Source: Zanthoxylum bungeanum
Lineage: Eukaryota > Streptophyta > Magnoliopsida > Sapindales > Rutaceae
Length of the DNA: 64,000 nucleotides
Assembly (NCBI GenBank): GCA_019454045.1
Contig: SKCR01018443.1
Coordinates: forward strand, 248,001-312,000
Direction of reading: 5' to 3'
Shown in pieces: positions 44,208 to 56,325 of this stretch. The notes beneath the pieces are model-generated. The model was given only the letters and a program-made list of their open reading frames with translations. It did not search any database and was not told the DNA's origin. Each line of letters starts with the position of its first letter. Position 1 is the first letter of the stretch. The translations under genes and the position numbers were made by a program.

Positions 44208-46600
44208 CGAATTCCAAAAAAAGCATGTTTGATATTCTCTTGAGATACTCGTTATCAGGACTCATAAAGAGACAATGTTCAAGTGGGAAGAGCATGACCC
44301 ATCATTTTCTGGTGTCATTATCAAACTTCCGGGGCGGAGCGTCACTACCCAAAGACCTACATTTACAAGGAATAAAACATTAAGACTTACGTTGCATTTG
44401 GCACCTATGGGTAACCATAGCACATTTGGTGGGAGGACCAGTGTGGCGTTTGGTGCCCCTAGGCAATCGTAGCACATATGGAAGGAAAACAACTCAGGTA
44501 CTATGGTACCCTTTGGTCGGCATAGCATGGGGAAGGCCCAAGAGCCTTTGTGACGTTTGTGGCCTCGGGATATGCCTACCACGGGGAGGGTGAATGCTCT
44601 TGTGGCGTTGGCCATCCCATTTCGTATCCTCTAGGTGCATAGCATAAGAAAGGTTAGAAGGCCTCCATTGCAATTGCTGCATAGGGGCCTGCCTAGCATG
44701 GGAAGAGTCTCATGGCATTGGCCCCCCTCGATCTGTAGCTCGATTTGTTGGGACATTAGACTCTAAGGTTTAAAAATATTATTTTGGGTGGCCTAGGGCA
44801 AGACGCTGTCTTAGGCACCTACGTTGTTTATTTTTTAGGTTGGTCCGGGGTATGTGATATATCACCCCCGTTATGCATTGTCTTATTTTCGTCTGATTTG
44901 TTTTGTTAAGGACTTGGCGCAGGACACCGTTACCAAGCTCCTTAGGGGTCGCCGGAGGTTGAAAATCTTCCCTTTTTGGTTGAACCCTTATTGAAATCAT
45001 TTAAAATACTGGCTCAGGGCTGGGCCGCGTCCCGCCGAGGTTCCATTATGTTGACTAGCATGGGGTCGGAGCATCTCCCCCACGGCTGAGCATTGATTGG
45101 TACAAGAAAATAGACATTCCATTGTGACCAAGTGTTATTACAGACTCGAGGCTGGGTTACATCCCGCCGAGGCCTTTGTTCGAGATTACAGGGTCGGGGC
45201 TGGGTTATGTCTCACCGAGGCCTTTGTTCGAGATCACAGGCTCGGGGTTGGGTTACATCCCGCCGAGGTTTTTTTTCAAGATCACAGGCTCGGGGCTGGG
45301 TTATATCCCGCTAAGGCCTTTGTTTGAGGCTATTGGCTAAGGGTGGGGCTGCGTCCTAGCAAGACTCTGTTATGTTAGATGGTAGGGGGTCAGAGTATCT
45401 CCACCATGGCTAGATGTCGATCGGCATAAGGAGGAATATTCCCTTGCCGCCAAGGGTTATGGATAGTTCGTGGTAGTTCTGACCGTTTGATCATGATAGG
45501 TGGCTCGGATAGGCTCCATATGCAGCAGAGGTTTGACCTCACTAGTTGGATTTCGAATGAACGGATGAGATGGAGAAACCATTCAAATGGTTCGAAATGA
45601 GTATTTCAAGGGTGAGATCCTGATCCAAAGCCAGTCTGATCTTACCCTACTATCATAGTTCCTGGCACCAACTCGTCAACTCATTGATTCCAAGAACTAC
45701 GGGAAAAATATCGATAGTGATTTTTGGGCTTCAGGATCCCAACAGAGCAAAAAAGGTATAAAAGGGATTTCTGTTTCAGAGATTCTGAGGGCCGAGGGTC
45801 GGGTCGGTTCAGTTCATGTACTTCACCCGTCCCGAGGAGGAAAGATGTTCATGACAGCTCAGATTTGATTTCTCGGTTCCGACCCAACCTGAGTGCTTGG
45901 CAGCCGACATTAATCGCTTATCCTGGTCGGGAGGTTGGAGTTTGGCATAGGGACTCGTATTCTCCAAAATGGTCTGAAGTGATGGGAGTAGGCGGCTAGT
46001 TAATCTTCTGACACTAGATAGCCTGTGGCAGTAGCCAAAAGTAGCATGATTTAATGAGATGTAGGTGTCAAAAGGCAGGTGTGTCAGACCATAAGATGAC
46101 TGTTCACAGAGAAGATGGGGGAAAGAACGTTGACATTGATGGAAGAAATTATACGACTGACGTCATGAGATTGATGTAATGGTGCAGATTTCCCTAGTAT
46201 ATAAAGGGCTTGGGAATTTATTGTAAAGGGTTAGCCAAATTCATTTACGCATAACTTATGATAGAGAGCTAGAAGCTTAAGTATAAAAGTGAGTTTGTAA
46301 AGGTCGGTCAGCCGAGCTCGATAGATAGGCAAGTCGGTCATACCCGACCACGTTATAAAAATCTCATTTTTCCCTTGTGTCCGTGGATATAAGTTGGATC
46401 CATTCCACCGAATCACGTTAAATCCTTTGTTTGTTTTGTGTTTTCTTGACTCTTGCCAAGTTTGTATTTGGCCCCCAAAACAAAGCAAATTCACGGTTGA
46501 GGGGAGATTGTTTGAGGAGTGTTCTTCCAGAACTATCCCTGCAACAAAAAATCGACCGTCAACAATAACGTTAAACATATAGCATGCTACATTATACTCA
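44208..46600. other. Unclassified repeat-rich region, possibly an LTR
   Basis: GC content is higher than in the neighbours. At 44,388-44,710 there are degenerate units of about 55-60 bp around gtggcgtttggtgcc and cgtagcacat. At 45,009-45,460 tandem blocks are present (separate entry). A TATA-like tatataaagggc is at 46,197. The end ccctgcaaca near 46,547 and tgttgggacatt at 44,747 could be LTR ends, but no target duplication or primer site supports it. The 172-codon minus frame at 46,231-46,749 has no recognised domain. Confidence 0.35.
45009..45460. repeat. Nested tandem repeats, about 48-bp units inside a 320-bp duplication
   Basis: Four units of about 48 bp (ctcggggctgggttacatcc, cgccgaggcctttgttcgag, atcacagg) lie at 45,141-45,335. 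They are flanked by two related longer blocks at 45,009-45,140 and 45,333-45,460, each with gggtcggagcatctcc-like sequence. Confidence 0.75.
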
Positions 46601-47507
46601 GTGATAATAAAGAGTAAGGTGAGTATGTGACCATTTTTTTTTGGGTGAGTAAGAAATGATTGTGTGAATATTGTTAAGAAAAGTATGCAAATCTTGCAAT
46701 ACAATGGAGCTATTTCTATATCTTTTTTGCATTTTGATATCATAATCACATGTCAGATATTCAATAGGCTCATATGGGTAGGGTCATCATCATTTATCAT
46801 GTTGGAGTGGGCATGGCATATTACACTGAAATTCACCCTAATTAAATAGGAAAATTAGCTAAGCTACCCACATTTTAAAGGCTATTTTCTTAATTATTTA
46901 TTATTAAATTTTTGTATATATTCTAGCCATCATCACTGAAATCAGACAAAAATGCCCTCAGAATATTTTTTCCTCTCTTTTTTTGCACGATTACCAAACC
47001 AAAAATATTAACTTTCCCTCTTACATATGCCTTTCTCTCTTCCCTATGTCACTTTACATTCAAAAGTTATCTTTACTCTCGAAAATGAAAATTCAAAAAA
47101 ATGAAAATTAAACATCCTTTTTTTCGGATTCATATAAAAGCATGTAAGTTATCTAGATGTATTTTAATATTCTTGAGTTTTTGACATAAGATAGTCATTT
47201 GGGTGCATTTTTTCTTTGATTTTACTATTGTTTGTGTATCTTGTATTGCATACAATAGCTGCTTGATAAAATTCTTGTCACATCCCAGTTTTTCAGGATA
47301 TGACCGACATGAAACAACTTTATCATCTCCATGAGCCTCTTGACTTGCACATGCATAACATGTCATAATATATAATTGAGCTGTCTGATTTTAAATATAT
47401 ACATGTTTGACATACAATGCGCATGAAATACTTTTATTTTGTTGAAACTTACTTGATGTGACATGATTTACACATATTGACATTCGATCATATGGCTTAA
47501 CTATTAG
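46601..47507. other. AT-rich sequence without recognised genes
   Basis: I see no supported gene, repeat array or element end here. Small frames such as 47,130-47,366 have no recognisable domain. Confidence 0.5.
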
Positions 47508-49900
47508 TGTTGGTTCTCAGAGCGCCAATTCCCTATTGTATTTCCTTATAAATACTCTTGTAAACGTTTTATTATAAATAAAATAAACAGTTTCTATAAT
47601 ATAATATATCTCTTTAAATGGTAAAGACATAATTGTCCTTAAATGATTAGTTATGATATAGTTACAAAAGTGTCGCAACTGACATTGAGTTGTATCATGA
47701 CGTAGTCATTCTTAGACTGTTCCTGGTCAAGGTTTACAATACTTGGTCAGTAAAATAAACCCGTTGAGACCAATACATATCGTATACTAGAATATTAGAT
47801 TCCAATGGTTTCTCAATGAACCATCAGTCTTGGAGACTCGTATAGACGTGTAGGTGTTTATAGTGTATAAACACTGAATGACTCAGTGAAGATTCTTAAT
47901 GGATGGTACACCAACGTCAATAAGATTCTTCTCGGGTTGAGTAGCATAAGTGATTCTTTGACTTGAGATACCACTGTGGGCAAATTGAGACATCTTCAAC
48001 ACTTAGATGGCAGTCACGTCACCGACCTATTAAGGTCAGACCTCCGCATGTTCGTTGGGTGTGGACAGATCCTCAGGGTGTCCTGTGTATGTCAAGATAG
48101 GATCCAACAGTTCTGTGTACAGAGCATATGTAGTCCATATATGATTAGCAATCAGATAAAAACCATGGGCCCTTGGTACACTTTAGAAGTGAGTTCTAAG
48201 TGTTCTTTTAGAGATTGCTAATAGAGACATCGACAGGATTATCCCTATAGAGATTTGACGTTTACATCTATATCTCTGGGATATATCCGGATACCTATGA
48301 CAGAGGAATTAAACATATGCCATGACCTCGACCTGTATGATTCATCGAGTTTATCCGTGATCGTCATAATTTATGGGTGGGTGAATTATATGAATGAAAT
48401 TGGATTTCGTGATGGATATGCCTGAATCTAGAGAGTCTCACCTATGAAATATATCCGTAGAGCACTAGGGCAACTTTTATGAATAATACTGATTATTTAT
48501 AAGTCGTTTAACGATTAAACGAAAAATACATGCAAAGGGACCTAATGGTCATTTCCTAATTAATGTGTATTTCTATTTAATGAATTATTTTATTAAATAC
48601 ACATTAATTAAATTTCAAATTGTTATATTTGACATATATCATAAATATATATGTATTTGAATATTTAAAGTAAATATAATACATATATTTAAAATATTTA
48701 AATTTAAATAATTATTTAATTGTTAAATAATTAAAGTAATTAAAATATAAATATCTTAAGTTATGAGTACTTTAGGAAGTGACTTTATTTGATTAGTTTT
48801 ACTTGTTGTAAATCATTAAATGTTATAATGATCAAATACAACAAGTGGATTAACTTTAATAAATTGAAAAAAAAATATCTAGATATTTTAGTACACTTAA
48901 AATTCGGCCAAGGCTAAAATTGGGGAGTATAAATTGTTTTTTTTTTCATTTTTCATTCATTAGGTTAAGCCACCAAATATTACAAAGAAATTTTGAGAGA
49001 AAAAGTTTGAATAACAAAAGAAAAGCTTGAAAAACTTGGATTTTTGTACATTTTTCTTAAATATTTTCAATTGAAAAATTATTTCTATGATACTAGGCTT
49101 AAAATTGTGTTGTTTAGAATTTTCTCTACTCTTTAAGTATGTAATTAAATGGTTGGAAACTTGTTTTAAAGGTGCTTGCATGTTTGATGAACAAAGAAAG
49201 CATGAAATTGGTTCTTAAGCTTTCTTTTGATTAATTAGTAATCAAGTTACCATTCTATAGTTTTAAGGCCACTCATTTATGACCTAGAATTGTTCTTGTG
49301 TTTTTTCATTATGGTGAGACTTGTTTGGTGTTGTGAAGATTGATTTAAAGTATTGAATTTGATTAATTTGGTGTAATTTGTCAATTTATATAAATTATAA
49401 GATTAGGGTTCTTAACCCTTTCCAAATTTAGGGCTTTTCATATATGTGTTAAATGATGATGTATATATGATGTATATTAAATTTTGGATTGATTGGATTT
49501 GATCTTGACTTGTTTTGAACAAGATTAGACTAAATTGCAAAAATTGGAATCCTTAATGGGCATTCAGCTATTTTGTCTTTTAGTGGGGATTTTATTGTAA
49601 TTTGTGTTTTCATGTATTGGACATGTTAAATACATCTTGGTAATGATTTTGAATCACTTAAAATTATATTTGACAATTTGAGGACCAAAATGAACAAAAT
49701 GTAAGTATTGGAGCATTTCAGCAATTAAGAAGAAATTTGATTTCTTGGGTAAAAATTTCAGGTCTTAAGTATTGTGTGATTAAAATAAAAAAGTTTATTT
49801 TAATTGCCCGAGAAAAAAATTTTGAAATCGGAAAATTTTGATTTTCGCGTTCCACTGCTTTTTCCGGTAATACCCCTATAAAACCCCAAAATTAACATGA
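47508..49900 (+). mobile_element. Probable copia LTR or LTR fragment
   Basis: It begins tgttggttctcagagcgc with tataaatac 25 bases later and several aataaa signals within 100 bp, a layout seen in plant copia LTRs. The following text, rich in dispersed gatatatccgg and tcgagtttatcc phrases, resembles the style of other copia LTRs in this window but is not the same family. No primer site, partner LTR or target duplication is found, and the right boundary is arbitrary. Confidence 0.4.
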
Positions 49901-50069
49901 TAAATATGTATACATGTTGACCCCTAATATCGTGTTTCTAATGATTGCAGTTGGTGTCCATCTTCTCCAAATCTCATCCTCTATATGCATAAAATAATGC
50001 AACACAAAACTAAAAAAGGGAGAGTAAGTCGAATGAACAACTTAGTAAGTGAAAGCTGAAAGTGAAAGC

Positions 50070-52390
50070 ATAAAATACTTACCTTGAATTAAGAATCTCA
50101 TTCAATGTAAGTTCTTGAAATTATAAAATTACAACATTGGGATCACATATTGTGGATCTTGAAACTTAAACTGTAAATCATGAGCCGTGATTATAAACAC
50201 AAATCATAAAACTAAAACATTAGCAGAAAATCTATAAACATAGTTAGTGAACTGTGACCATAAGCTGATAATTATAACATGACCTGACACTACAACAATG
50301 ACTTGAAACTATAAACCTTAGCTAAAAGTCGCAATCATGACTATAAGTACAATGCGTAAACTGCAAAACGTGACTAAAAATGTACAACATAAATTAGGAA
50401 TATGACTGAAAATTATATATGTGATTACATGTCTGCAAACTGAAAACATGACTTAGGAACTATGCACATGACTTAAAACCGTAGACTTGAATTGAAAACT
50501 AATTCATGAACTGTGAGCATAAACGTGAACTGAGATCGAAAAAATGAGCTGAAAACATAAACCTGAAGTAAAATGCAAACATGTATTATAATTGGAAACA
50601 TGATAACCTGACTACAAATTGTAAACGTGACTTAAGAACTGCAACATGAGCTAAAAATTATGACATTAACTGAAATCGTTAACGTAAACAGTACACATGA
50701 CTTGAAAACGTCAACATGAACTAAATGTCAACATAAACTTAAAACGGTAAGCATGACTTGAAAATTCTAAACTTGTCCTGAAAACTATAAAACGTGAATT
50801 GAGAGCATGGCTGAAAACTATGTCATAAACTTAAAGCTGGGTCACAAACTGAATCCATAAACATGAACTAAAAACATAAGCACTTGAATTCAAAACTTGT
50901 ACTTAACCACATAATGAAAATTAACTTGTCATGAAAATGTCACTAATATCGTAACTTGGGGGCGTGAAGCCTATGTAGCGATACCTAGCACCGCGTAAGC
51001 AGGACAACATGAACATGAATGTGTCTAAGAGCATCACTTAAAGACCATTAGGCCTGTTGAACTGAGCATCACGGGATATCTATATATGAGAGGACTACAC
51101 TCTACTGGTGGTCTGAAAATATTTTTGTATCTTGTTCTTGTAAAATATTTACGGAAAACTTAAGCTGAAGACATAATACATGAAAAAACATGAACTGAAA
51201 ACTGTAAACATGAACACAATACATGGGAAATCAGAATATGAATTTGTAAACATAACACGTAGAAAAAATAAGAAGCGTCAACTAAAAATGTAATGATGAT
51301 AAGAAGATCTATAATCATGACTTGTAAACTATGAATATAACTTGAAAATTTAAATATGAATTGAAAACATAATCATGACTGTAAATTGAAAAATATAAGC
51401 TGCAAATATGACTGTACATGAAAACATAAAATGTAATCAAAATCTGTAACTCTAAACGTAAACTATAAACGTCAACATGAAAATAATGACGTAGACTGAA
51501 AACATAAACATGATCTAAAAACCATACACATGTCTTGAAATCTAGAACATGATTTAAAATTATAACATGTAAACATGAACTGAAAACCGTAATTATTCAC
51601 ATGAACTACAACTATGAATCTGATACGATGACTTGAATATACACCGTAAACAATAAACATATATGTAAATTGAAAACTTAAACTGAGATTCATAGAAATT
51701 GTGAACTGAAAATGTATAATCGTGAACTCGTAAACTATAAACATAGTACATGGGAAACATGAGCTGAAAACTGTAAACATGAACATGATACATGAGAAAC
51801 GTGAATATAAACTTGTAAACATGACACACAAGATAAAAATATAAACAATAGACTTACTTGAAAGTGTAAACTGTGAGTACGTAAACATGACATGTGTAAA
51901 ACATAACTTGAAAACTGTAAACGGCAACATGAACTAAAAAAATATCCCTAAGTGGTGTGGTTTGGTGGTAAAGGGCTTAGGACTTAGATGCCAGGTCATG
52001 GGTTCGAGTCCACGTAGTACATTTCTTTTAAGAACCTGGGGTAGCCGGGGGTTTTACCTACTCTGCTTAAGCCCGGTTTGGTGTTTTACCGTGGGATTTC
52101 CAACGTTTCCTAAAAAATGAACTGAAAATGCCAGCATAACTTGAAAACGTCAACGTAACTTGAAAACATAGATATGACTTGAACTATACACATGATAACA
52201 TGATTACAAACCGTAAACATAACTTGAAATTATAACATGTAAGCATGGACTAAAAACTATAATTATGCACATGAACTGCAGATTGAAGACATAAACTATA
52301 TGACTGTACACATGAACTGTAAACTTGTATAACATGGACTGAAACATAAAAACCATAAATTGAAAACATGTAACTATAATGTGACATGTG
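50070..52390. repeat. Degenerate simple-repeat region (catgaactgaaaactgtaaa-type)
   Basis: About 2.3 kb is built from irregular variations on aactgaaaac, tgtaaacatga and cttgaaa, with no fixed period. The strand asymmetry is strong: the plus strand is A-rich with almost no T-runs. It is interrupted by the SINE at 51,944-52,109 and by a short non-repeat stretch near 50,950-51,110. A 152-codon minus frame (51,472-51,930) is open only because the repeat lacks stops in that phase. Confidence 0.75.
51934..52118 (+). mobile_element. tRNA-derived SINE
   Basis: The body is about 51,944-52,109. Box A is tggtttggtgg (51,958-51,968) and box B is ggttcgagtcc (52,001-52,011), a perfect pol III box B. It is flanked by the near-duplication ctaaaaaaat (51,934-51,943) and ctaaaaaat (52,110-52,118). 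The 3' part (cctggggtagccgggggttt, then ttaagcccggtttgg) is not tRNA-like. It was inserted into the simple-repeat region. I cannot assign it to a named plant SINE family. Confidence 0.75.
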
Positions 52391-52422
52391 TACTGGGTTA
52401 TGCATACAAGCTCGTACGGAAT

Positions 52423-53753
52423 TGATGAATATTAAAAAGTGTACATTTAATAAAAGACAAATTAATCATTTTACACTTATATTTTTATTAATGTCCTTAA
52501 TTTAGCATATTTGGGAAATAATTATTAAATTTATATTTTTATATATTTTTATTGTAATATTTATTTCTTATGTAAGTAAAATACTACTTTGGATGCTCAA
52601 CATGAAAATGGATATGAAATCTGAATTCCAAGACCCAGAAACCTAAAAGAGCATGACAGTTATATTCAAATTAGACTTGAAAAATATTCATCGTGTTTAG
52701 ATTGGTGACAAAATGAGCTTATGATGTATTTAACTACATATTTATTTTATATAAATATATTAAAGAAAACAAAACGAAAGTAAAAAGACAAAAAAAAAAG
52801 AAAAAAAATTAAAAAAATATATGGAGAAAATGCCAATCCACCGAAAGTGGATTGACACTTTTTTCCATCACTTTACAAATTGGAAAAATTTACAAATTGT
52901 AAAGTTTTACAATTTATAAAGTGAAGTGTCGAGTACCTCTATAAATAGAGGAGTTCAGCACCTTATTCACCAGCCTGCTCCATACTTATGTCTTAATAAT
53001 TTATAAAGTTCCAGCTCTTATCTGCTTTATTTTTTTGTTGTGATTTCTTTTCTTTCAGTAATAAAATTATGTATTTTTTATTCAAAACACGAGTAGTTAT
53101 TTCCATTATTCTGAAGGTAAGAGTGAAACTCTTGATATGATAATATAGATTAATCTTATCTATGTTATAATATATAATTTATAATCTGAATGCTAATAGT
53201 TAATCTTCTCTTGTATTTTATAGGTATCTTGATTCCCTGTAGACAATCTCATCTTGGTTGGCACAGTTAATACTTTACCCCATATTATATGAGAGAGTAA
53301 TTTAAATCTGGACTAATTATCGATAAAATTGTATCACCATATTTATAGATGATTTTATATGTTTTGACATAATTGAGTACCTATTTGGACTAATTATAGA
53401 CAAACCATATCACCACATTTATGGATGGTTTTATATATTTTGTCATAATTAAATTATGAAATAATTTAACTGGGTAATAATGACAATTTATATACTATAA
53501 AAACTAAGATTTCTATATATTTGAAATATCAAGAATAGATCCCATAACCCCTAGTATTTTAATTTTTTATTGCATTTCAATTTAAAAATTATACATCGCT
53601 TCAATCAATTCAGCTTTTTTTATTTTGTTACTCAAATAGTTATTTTATATTACTAAAAGTATTCCTTGTGGATCGACCCCGCAGTTACCTGATTATTTTA
53701 TTACTTCGACACTTTTATACTTGGGAGTAAAGAACCACTTTGTGAGTGTGTCA
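52423..53753 (+). mobile_element. 5' LTR of a second Athila-like element
   Basis: It starts tgatgaatattaaaaagtg, the usual Athila LTR opening, and ends gagtgtgtca. It has ctataaatagagg at 52,939 and ttccttgtggatcgacccc near its end, a phrase common just before Athila primer sites. It is 1,331 bp. The left boundary lacks a confirmed target duplication. Confidence 0.7.
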
Positions 53754-53760
53754 AGATTTT

Positions 53761-53777
53761 ATCGTCGTTGCCGGGGA
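53761..53777 (+). other. Primer-binding site of the second Athila-like element
   Basis: The sequence atcgtcgttgccgggga lies seven bases after the LTR end and is close to the tRNA-Asp type tggcgccgttgccgggga. Confidence 0.75.
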
Positions 53778-54283
53778 ATATAATTTAGTAAATATAATAA
53801 TAATTTAACATCCTTGCATTTTAATTTTCTTTTTATTTTTTTATATTTTCTGCGTATCACTTTTTTCTTTTTTGCATTTGTGTAGATCTAAGATATCCTG
53901 ATTGATCCTAAATCAATTCTCAACCCAGACATCTCACATATAGACAAACCTTTTACTTGATTCTTCAAGATTACAAGAGATATAAAACTCAATTAAAATG
54001 GAGGTTGCATTTTGTCAAAGAATTTCTTGAATCATCTACATCTATAGATTTTTCTATAATTTTTTTGTGAGAACCTAATTCGAGAAATTGAGATAGCTGA
54101 ATGAGAAATTCAATCAGGTGACATTTTTAGAATATAATCACTACATTTGTGATTTTTTTCTTTTGTTATTTATTTTTACTTTTTTCACTTGTTTATTATT
54201 TTTCTTTTATAAGTGTTACATTGGTCTCGATCATCTAGCGATAGATTCAATAGAGAGTCTCAATTACTTTAACCGTCAGTCAA
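53778..54283 (+). other. Leader of the second Athila-like element
   Basis: AT-rich non-coding stretch between primer site and gag. The ORF at 54,118-54,324 overlaps the gag start in another frame and is not supported. Confidence 0.55.
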
Positions 54284-55187
54284 AATGGCCGATAACCGAG
54301 ATGAAAATCCAGTTAATCAAGTAGAACATGAGTCACATCATGGTAATCTTAATCATCATATGATACTATGAGAATTCATGAATCTCATTTGGACATGATC
54401 ACTATCTTGCATTGTTTTCCCCCAGATGCATCAAGTTTCAATTTTAAACCAGATGTCATCAACTTTTACCCACATTCCATGGTCTAGAATCAGAAAATAC
54501 TTTTCAGCATTTAAGGGAATTCGAATAGGTATGTAATACTTCGACATAACAAAATTACAGCATGAATATAGTTTGACTCAATGTTTTTCTCTTTTTTAAA
54601 GGATAAAGCTAAAATTTGGCTAAAAAATCTTAAGTTAGGATCCATCAAAACATTGGAAGATTTGCAATCGCAATTTCTGAAAAACTTATTTCCCCCTCAC
54701 ATGACAAACTCCTTTAAGAGGAGAATCAAAACTTTCACATAAGAATCAAGGGAAACACTTTACCAATGTTGGAAGAGATTTAAAGAAATATTAAATGTTT
54801 GTCCGCATCACGGGTTTAAAACACAGAGGCTGGTTTCCTACTTCTACGAGCATTTAACACCTTAAAATAGACAAGTAGTGGAAATGATGTGCAACGATGA
54901 ATTTATGGACAACAGTCCCAAAGATACACTAGATTACCTATAACCATAACAGAGAATGCACAACACTGGGACACAGTTGACACTTACGAGTCATCTGTTC
55001 AATCACAATCTTCTGATAAAGGCATGTTTAACCTTAGGGAAGACCATGACCTTTCAGCTAAATATACATCTCTAGCAAAAAAACTTAAGGTGTTAGTAAT
55101 GAGGAAGAGTGATCATGTCAAGTCAATTCAAGAAGTTACATGTCATATCTGTTGTTCAAATGAACATGTCGCACAAGTTTTTCTAAT
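54284..55187 (+). pseudogene. Athila-like gag (many stops, truncated)
   Basis: The likely start is ATG 54,284 (MADNRDENPVNQVEHE). Recognisable gag pieces follow in shifting frames: FKPDVINF and FHGLESENTFQHLREFE near 54,440-54,525, then KDKAKIWLKNLKLGSIKTLE and QFLKNLFPP near 54,600-54,705, then YQCWKRFKEILNVCPHHGF. At least five stops occur. It ends where a Tat-family LTR starts at 55,188. Confidence 0.75.
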
Positions 55188-56325
55188 TGTAGAACACAGA
55201 AATCGGCGACGCTGTTCCAGGCTCGCGGCCCGTTCGAGAGTACGGAGTAGCCCGCTAGGGACTAAACCGGAGAATGAAGGAGTCACCAACCAGTGTGAAA
55301 TGGGAAATGATTTAAGGCCGCACTCACCCCTCGCAAGGGAATACCTCAAACCGTTTGGTTCGGAATGGTCCCTTACTTATGCCACTTGTAATGAACGGAT
55401 TTGTGCAATAATTTAACCAAGTCTACACAACATATATTTGCAAAAATAATCTACATCTAAGTTCATATGCGGCCTATATCTAAGTTTGCATGCATAAAGT
55501 TAAATCGGAATAGCGGTAATACATAACTCATGAATATTTTAAATTAAAACATGCGGAAAAATAAAACAACAAAAATTATAAATTAAATGTGAAATACTAA
55601 AAAGACAAATAACACGAAATAAATGTCGAATGATGAAACATGTGACCAAAGAATTTGACCGTCTTCAATGTAGGACTTCGAATACCCGGTTGGAAGTATT
55701 CCACATCCAACCAAGCATGCCGTGTCTGGGATAACAAAATAAAATATAACAAAGGGTGCCCTCAGGTCTTACCTTTTAAGTCACTTTTCGGGAGTACGTT
55801 GGGACGTCGCCGGAAAGGTCAGCGTTTCCACTGTTTTCACTAGTTTACTATTTTCGCTCGCTGTTTTCTCTGTTTCCACTCGTTGTTTCCACTCGTTATT
55901 TCCTCTATTTTCACTCGCTATTTCCGCTCGCTGTTTCCTCTATTTTCACTTACTGTTTTCTCTATTTTTACTGCAGTTTTGTTTACTATTTTGAGACCTT
56001 TTTCTTGGTTTTGGCTCAATTTTGGGACTGTTTTTGTGTCAGTTTGTTGGCTAATTTTTTTGGGCATTTTTGGGTATTTTTTGTCTCGGTAGGGCTGCTT
56101 ATTTCAGGGGGGCTTTAGGAGTGACTTCAGGGGCTGTTTCCAGGGGCTTTAGGCGTGACTTCAGGGGCTGTTTCATGGGGCTTTAGGCGTGACTTCAGGG
56201 GCTATTTCCAGGGGGCTTTAGGCGTGACTTCAGGGGCTATTTTCATGGGGGCTTTAGGCATGACTTCAGGGGCTGTTTTCAGGGGCTTTAGGCGTGACTT
56301 CATGGGCTGTTTTCAGGGGGGCTTT
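55188..56325 (-). mobile_element. Tat-family LTR fragment
   Basis: It starts tgtagaacacagaaatcggc and follows the 33,724 LTR for several hundred bases (ggcgacgctgtt, actaaaccggag, taaggccgcactcaccc). It inserted into the Athila-like gag. Copia element B starts at 56,326 inside it, so the remainder should lie right of the window. A 130-codon frame at 55,024-55,416 bridges gag and LTR and is not a gene. Confidence 0.85.
56095..56325. repeat. About 38-bp tandem repeat (ggctttaggcgtgacttcag) in Tat LTR fragment
   Basis: Six units read gggggctttaggcgtgactt, then caggggctgtttcca. Unit length differs by one to three bases in the G-run. Not seen in the other Tat LTRs of this window. Confidence 0.85.

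Noticed and set aside
46231..46749. 172-codon minus-strand ORF
   Set aside because: No recognisable domain, located in a probable LTR-like region. A real gene cannot be excluded but nothing supports it.
51472..51930. 152-codon minus-strand ORF, apparently membrane-like
   Set aside because: The Phe/Ser/Tyr-rich text is a translation of the degenerate gtaaacatgaac repeat; no homology and no fixed start.
52860..53100. Pararetrovirus-like promoter and leader
   Set aside because: The TATA box and leader looked like an endogenous caulimovirid, but the tRNA-Asp-type primer site at 53,761 and Athila-like gag downstream show an Athila LTR.
55024..55416. 130-codon plus-strand ORF
   Set aside because: It crosses the boundary between Athila-like gag and a Tat LTR, so it is a chance fusion of two elements.
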